Shown: one piece after another, positions 32,291-35,984 of the stretch
How the letters are laid out: every line of letters begins with the position of its first letter
Position numbering within the stretch: position 1 is the first letter of the stretch
NCBI GenBank assembly: GCA_947177425.1
Contig: CAMWUN010000035.1
Location: 1-35,984, forward strand
DNA: 35,984 bases
From: an uncultured bacterium
GTDB taxonomy: Bacteria > Bacillota > Clostridia > Lachnospirales > Lachnospiraceae
Direction of reading: 5' to 3'
The notes under the pieces: generated by a model
What the model was told of the DNA's origin: nothing
Database searches by the model: none
The model's input: only the letters and a program-made list of their open reading frames with translations
Position numbers and translations under genes: made by a program

Positions 32291-33397
32291 TCATAAATAC
32301 TGTTCTACTATGGACTGCATCTTCTCCCACTTATCTTCCATATCTTTGACCATGGCAAACTGCGTCCGGCACCGGTCCAGATTATGTTCCGGGCGGTGAA
32401 TCTTAAAGTAAACATCGCCCTCCAGATAATCCGTAAGAAAACGCATGCCGCATTCCAGCGTCATCAATTTGGCGCCCATGGGAAGCATTTTAATTTCTTT
32501 TTCCGTCAGCGAACCTTCGCATCCTTCGGTAAATCCTTTTGTATAAAGGGCAAAAAGTTCTAAATCACAGGAAATTTTCGTCAAATCCTTTTCGTCCTCC
32601 GCACCTGTATTGGCTCCAAACCGGATGGAATCTCCATAATCATACAAGGCCGACCCCGGCATGACCGTATCCAAATCAATCACACAGATACCTTTCCCTG
32701 TCTGATTGTCAATCATTATATTGTTCAGTTTTGTATCGTTATGGGTAACGCGCAGAGGAACTTCTCCCGAAGCCAGCATGTCACAAAGAATATGACAGTC
32801 GTCAGCACGGTCCATCACAAAGCGGATTTCATCCTGCACACCCTCTGCCCTGCCACATATATCCTTTTCAACTGCCGCCTTAAATTTGGCAAGCCGGTCT
32901 ATTGTATTATGGAAATTGGGTATTGTTTCATGCAGACTTGCTGCAGGATATTCCTCCAAAAGCTTCTGAAAATGCCCGAAAGCCACTGCACTCTCGTAAA
33001 AGTCTTCCTTCCTCTCCACTGCGTCATAACTGACTGAATCCTCCACAAACAGGTACATCCTCCAATAGGTACCATCTTCGTGCACATAATAGAACTCCCC
33101 TAAACGGGTAGGGATTACATTCAATGCCTCTCTTTGGGAATCTCCACCATTTTCACGAATCTTCTTCTGCAAAAATGTTGTAACGCCTACCACGTTTTCC
33201 ATCAGGCCTTTAGGGTCTTTAAACACCTCATGGTTCATTCTCTGCAAAATGTAGTGTTTCTCTTCTTCTCCCTCATGACAGGTCAGAAGAAAGGTGTCGT
33301 TAATATGGCCGCTCCCGTGGGGCACAACGCTTTTTTTTACACCTTCAACCTGAAATTTCTCCGCAATCTGAAATAATTCTGTTTTGTCTCTTTCCAT
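32291..33397 (-). CDS. sugar 1-kinase, NahK-like (aminoglycoside-phosphotransferase fold)
   Basis: The 368-residue protein has the APH/choline-kinase fold: an N-lobe with HGSGHINDTFLLTC (about 27-40) as the nucleotide loop, the catalytic loop VTHNDTKLNN (Asp221) and the metal site VIDLDT (Asp241/Asp243). The SGHINDT start and overall length match the N-acetylhexosamine 1-kinase (NahK) group, which phosphorylates GlcNAc or GalNAc released from lacto-N-biose or galacto-N-biose. Plain fructosamine or homoserine kinases of this fold start differently. A nucleotidyltransferase that could use the product is encoded two genes away. The start at 33397 is preceded by AAGGTG on the minus strand. Its 5' flank carries a 167-bp foldback element from 36 bases upstream. 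Confidence 0.75.
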   Translation of the reverse strand: MERDKTELFQIAEKFQVEGVKKSVVPHGSGHINDTFLLTCHEGEEEKHYILQRMNHEVFKDPKGLMENVVGVTTFLQKKIRENGGDSQREALNVIPTRLGEFYYVHEDGTYWRMYLFVEDSVSYDAVERKEDFYESAVAFGHFQKLLEEYPAASLHETIPNFHNTIDRLAKFKAAVEKDICGRAEGVQDEIRFVMDRADDCHILCDMLASGEVPLRVTHNDTKLNNIMIDNQTGKGICVIDLDTVMPGSALYDYGDSIRFGANTGAEDEKDLTKISCDLELFALYTKGFTEGCEGSLTEKEIKMLPMGAKLMTLECGMRFLTDYLEGDVYFKIHRPEHNLDRCRTQFAMVKDMEDKWEKMQSIVEQYL

Positions 33398-33432
33398 ACT
33401 ATATCACACCTTTATCCTTTCACACCGCCTGT

Positions 33433-33599
33433 ACTAGTATGATTCAACTTAATTACCTTAATGTTTCACGCAGGATAAATTTTCATGTGCAAGGCGGCTG
33501 AATGAGGCGATGCCGGTAGCATCGTCGATTGAAGCCAACGCAGCAGATGGAAATTCAGACAAGTGAAACATAAGGTTAATTAAGTTGAGTCATACTAGT
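33433..33599. repeat. 167-bp foldback (MITE-like) element
   Basis: ACTAGTATGATTCAACTTAA at 33433 matches, inverted, TTAAGTTGAGTCATACTAGT ending at 33599. The symmetry continues inward through GTTTCAC/GTGAAAC, AATTTTCAT/ATGGAAATT and a central CGATGC-cggta-GCATCG hairpin. The whole segment can fold into one long imperfect stem. No protein is encoded. It lies in the divergent region between the NahK-like and AraC genes, so it is probably inside the leader or promoter of the kinase. The outer ACTAGT is itself palindromic, so a target duplication cannot be told apart. Confidence 0.8.
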
Positions 33600-33931
33600 C
33601 CCCCGAATCTTATGATGATTATAATAATTCATAAATCAAAAGTCTTTATCTTATCTATCTAGCTTTTTGCACTATCAGCCAGCACTTTTTGCAGTTTGCA
33701 TAAATTTCTCTTGTTTTTTTAATTTAATTGTCATTTTCACAAGAAATCTTCCGCTTTTTTCAGCATCCCGCCCAAAAAAATTTATTATCTTCCCATTTCT
33801 CTATCACTTTTTTATCTTTTCATTTGCTTAATTTGCATTTTTGTATTATGATAATTTCAATATAAGACGTATAATTTGCACAATCAGCCTATCTCCGCAT
33901 AAAAGATATGCTGGAAAGGGGCCTGCATTCC
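33600..33931 (+). promoter_or_regulatory. AT-rich promoter region of the AraC regulator with repeated TTTGCA motifs
   Basis: This 332-base region has no gene. TATAAT at 33870-33875 is a plausible -10 for the AraC gene; the -35 is poor. TTTGCA occurs five times, at 33666-33671, 33688-33693, 33695-33700, 33832-33837 and 33875-33880; the first two are 22 bases apart. These could be half-sites for the regulator encoded next. Confidence 0.4.
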
Positions 33932-34834
33932 ATGAGTTATAAAAGCGTACATCTCAATGAAGTCCTGACCATAGACGAAATTTACTCCATCCATTACTTT
34001 GAATACATGAGTGATTTTTCTTTTCCGGGAGAATCCCACGATTTCTGGGAATTTTTATGTGTGGACAAGGGTGAGGTAAATGTCTTTGCGGACGAACTGT
34101 TCCACTCATTAAAAAAAGGGGACGTTATTTTCCATAAACCAAATGAGTTCCATAATGTAAAGTCCAACGGGATGATTGCACCAAATCTGGTAGTCATCTC
34201 TTTTGCATGTAATTCCCCTGCCATGGCATTTTTTGAGAAAAAGGTATTGCAAATCAGCGAACCGGAACGGCTCCTGCTGGCTCAGATTATCCAGGAAGCC
34301 CGGTATGTTTTTGAAGGACGTCTGGACAATCCCTGCCAGAAAGAACTGTTGCGCGCCGAAAGTCCGCGTTTTGCCGGGGAACAGTTGATTAAAATCTATC
34401 TACAGCAGTTTCTGATACAGATGATACGGCATTATATGGTACACACCACCCCGCTTGCGCCACCCCTTGTCAAATCTGTCAAGCAAAAAGCAGACGGGGT
34501 CCTGTTTTCCCAGATACTGGAATATATGGAAGTGCATATAAATGAAACTATTTCTATTGAACAGATTTGCAGAAGCAATTCCATAGGCCGCTCCCAGCTC
34601 CAGAAACTCTTCCGGTCCAGAAGCGGCTATGGCGCTATTGAATACTTTTCACGTTTGAAAATAGATTTGGCAAAGCAGATGATACGGGAACGTCATTACA
34701 ACTTTACACAGATAGCGGATGCCCTTGGATTTTCCTCCATCCACTACTTTTCCCGGCAGTTCAAACAGATTACCGGCATGACCCCGTCAGAGTATGCCTC
34801 CTCCATAAAAGCGCTGTCAGACCAGCCCATGTAG
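33932..34834 (+). CDS. AraC family transcriptional regulator with cupin sensor domain
   Basis: The roughly 300-residue protein has an N-terminal AraC-type cupin (HDFWEFLCVDKGEVNVFADE, then LKKGDVIFHKPNEFHNVKSN) that binds a small ligand, usually a sugar. The C-terminal pair of helix-turn-helix motifs is ISIEQICRSNSIGRSQLQKL and FTQIADALGFSSIHYFSRQF, followed by KQITGMTPSEY. I place the start at 33932 because GGAAAGGGG (33913-33921) is ten bases upstream; an ATG at 33908 has no site. It is divergent from the NahK-like kinase and convergent with the nucleotidyltransferase (stop codons five bases apart), so it most likely controls amino-sugar salvage. Confidence 0.85.
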   Translation: MSYKSVHLNEVLTIDEIYSIHYFEYMSDFSFPGESHDFWEFLCVDKGEVNVFADELFHSLKKGDVIFHKPNEFHNVKSNGMIAPNLVVISFACNSPAMAFFEKKVLQISEPERLLLAQIIQEARYVFEGRLDNPCQKELLRAESPRFAGEQLIKIYLQQFLIQMIRHYMVHTTPLAPPLVKSVKQKADGVLFSQILEYMEVHINETISIEQICRSNSIGRSQLQKLFRSRSGYGAIEYFSRLKIDLAKQMIRERHYNFTQIADALGFSSIHYFSRQFKQITGMTPSEYASSIKALSDQPM

Positions 34835-34839
34835 AAAAA

Positions 34840-35760
34840 CTATTCCCAAAGCTTCTGGGGATAGCATCCTTCGTCTTTTAACGCCTGGATGGCTTTCATC
34901 ACTGTGGGTTTATCCTCTTTATAGGTGACGCCGTACCAGCGGTCACGGGATTTTAGCACGGTCACTTCCGCCTTTTCTTCCTGAATCAGTTCATCCACAA
35001 CAAAGGGAAGGAAATACTCACATTTCAAAGGATTCTCCGGCAGGCTGGCCTTTAAGAAACTGGCAAATCTGTCATGAATCTCCTGAAGGATGCTCCTGGT
35101 AAAGCCCCACATATTCATGGAAACTACTGTGTCTTTTGCAAGCCCTGTCCATGTGCTGCCCTCATCTTCCGTATATGCCGGGCCGTCCTCACGCTTTTCA
35201 ATACGGACGCGCTCCGTAATTTCTGTCAGTTTTCCTGCCTCGTTCGTCCCGCAGACGCCTCTTGCCACATGGCCATTTTCTGTGAGTGTGTTCTCCAGAA
35301 GGTAGCCGACCATTGTATACTGATATTTTTCATTGTCCTCATGGGACGCAAGGAAATCATAAATCATCTGAAATGCCTGCTGGCCATAATAATCGTCTGC
35401 ATTAATTACCGCAAAAGGGCCGTCAATCACTGGCAGGCAGGATAAAACTGCATGAGCCGTTCCCCACGGCTTGGTTCTTCCCTCCGGAACTTCAAAGCCT
35501 TCCGGCAGATTGTTAATATCCTGGAATACATATTCCACCTGTATCCTCTTTTCCATCCTGTCACCAATGCAGGAACGGAAGTCCGCTTCATTTTCCTTCT
35601 TGATAATAAATATCACTTTCTCAAAGCCGGCTTTAACCGCATCATAGATAGAAAAATCCATGATAATATGGCCCTCGGCGTCTACCGGATCAATCTGCTT
35701 CAGCCCTCCGTAGCGGCTTCCCATGCCTGCCGCCATAATTACAAGTACCGGTTTTTTCAT
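34840..35760 (-). CDS. sugar-1-phosphate nucleotidyltransferase
   Basis: The 306-residue protein opens VLVIMAAGMGSRYGGLKQID, the nucleotide-binding motif of the NTP_transferase family in a variant form. The metal-binding Asp lies in FAVINADDYYG (about 113-123), and WGTAHAVLSC contacts the base. It probably joins UTP (or another NTP) to a sugar 1-phosphate. Together with the NahK-like kinase (32291-33397) this gives a two-step salvage of a hexosamine to UDP-sugar. The usual phosphorylase and epimerase of the lacto-N-biose pathway are not in the window. The start is preceded by GAAGGAGGA on the minus strand, and its promoter is at 35848-35876. Confidence 0.82.
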   Translation of the reverse strand: MKKPVLVIMAAGMGSRYGGLKQIDPVDAEGHIIMDFSIYDAVKAGFEKVIFIIKKENEADFRSCIGDRMEKRIQVEYVFQDINNLPEGFEVPEGRTKPWGTAHAVLSCLPVIDGPFAVINADDYYGQQAFQMIYDFLASHEDNEKYQYTMVGYLLENTLTENGHVARGVCGTNEAGKLTEITERVRIEKREDGPAYTEDEGSTWTGLAKDTVVSMNMWGFTRSILQEIHDRFASFLKASLPENPLKCEYFLPFVVDELIQEEKAEVTVLKSRDRWYGVTYKEDKPTVMKAIQALKDEGCYPQKLWE

Positions 35761-35847
35761 TTTTATGTTCCTCCTTCAATAAATATATCACATGCCTCTT
35801 CTGAAAATCCTTCTCCCGCGGTTACAGAAATGACTGTTTACCTTTTT

Positions 35848-35876
35848 AGTATATATGCTTTCCCGTCCTCCGGCAA
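35848..35876 (-). promoter_or_regulatory. promoter of the nucleotidyltransferase gene
   Basis: On the minus strand TTGCCG (35876-35871) and TATACT (35853-35848) are spaced by 17 bases, and AAAAAG follows. RNA would start near 35841, with an 80-base leader. Confidence 0.55.
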
Positions 35877-35915
35877 TAGCACGATAAGCGCTTTTCTTTA
35901 TCTAAAAAGATGTCT

Positions 35916-35984
35916 GTTATTGTTCACTCCTGACCAGTAACATGCAAAAATCCATCGAAAATTGCCTTCGGCAATGGGATTTTT
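35916..35984 (+). repeat. left part of another 133-bp element, cut by the window end
   Basis: From GTTATTGTTCACTCC at 35916 to the last base, the sequence matches 10236-10305 with one substitution (C to T at the fifth base) and one missing G. The first hairpin is identical as far as visible. The right end lies outside the window. Confidence 0.85.

Noticed and set aside
10236-35984. CRISPR array from the repeated GTTACTGTTCAC sequences
   Set aside because: Copies are kilobases apart, in both orientations, with no regular spacers and no cas genes.

Overview
The window looks like chromosomal DNA of a gut-type Lachnospiraceae (Clostridia). This is inferred from strong AGGAGG-type ribosome binding sites, a YesM/YesN-type two-component pair beside a sugar ABC transporter, a FMN-riboswitch-controlled RibU, a CarD regulator, a TetM-like GTPase carrying a NYN nuclease tail, and NahK-like sugar salvage genes. 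No rRNA, tRNA, CRISPR array, transposase or phage gene was seen.

Layout. 1-3900: a divergent pair (a five-codon fragment on the minus strand and a FAD oxidoreductase on the plus strand), then minus-strand genes for an alpha/beta hydrolase, a GNAT acetyltransferase and a membrane acyltransferase. 3940-6680: a lipoprotein and a family-39-type membrane glycosyltransferase. 6720-10110: a large hybrid histidine kinase. 10236-10631: a 133-bp element with perfect 12-bp terminal inverted repeats, followed by a 58-codon gene. 10653-16375, minus strand: a translational GTPase fused to a NYN nuclease, a M20 amidohydrolase, a ROK kinase and a histidine phosphatase. 16468-17070: CarD. 17149-17454: two broken copies of the 133-bp element.

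17537-26007 is a xyloside utilisation locus. A YesM-like kinase and YesN-like AraC regulator on the plus strand converge on a minus-strand operon for a solute-binding protein, two permeases and a GH43 beta-xylosidase whose length and catalytic positions match, from memory, the Selenomonas enzyme SXA. The transporter has no ATPase gene here, so a shared MsmK-type ATPase is expected. 26425-28849 is a two-gene ABC exporter-like unit whose ATPase carries an N-terminal XRE DNA-binding domain. 29149-31184 holds a CPA2 antiporter and a MgtC/SapB protein. 31194-32205 is a promoter, FMN riboswitch, terminators and ribU. 32291-35760 holds a NahK-like sugar 1-kinase, an AraC regulator and a nucleotidyltransferase, consistent with amino-sugar salvage to a UDP-sugar. 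A 167-bp foldback element lies in the divergent promoter region, and another copy of the 133-bp element runs off the right edge.

The items most worth pursuing are: (a) the GTPase-NYN fusion, which joins an A-site-binding factor fold to a Rae1-like nuclease fold, and the long palindrome covering its promoter -10 and ribosome binding site; (b) the dispersed 133-bp element, whose copies show two compensatory base-pair changes in one hairpin; (c) the XRE-ABC ATPase fusion; and (d) the 58-aa gene between the element and the GTPase. Base-composition remarks are by eye. Homology statements come from recognising motifs, not from searches.
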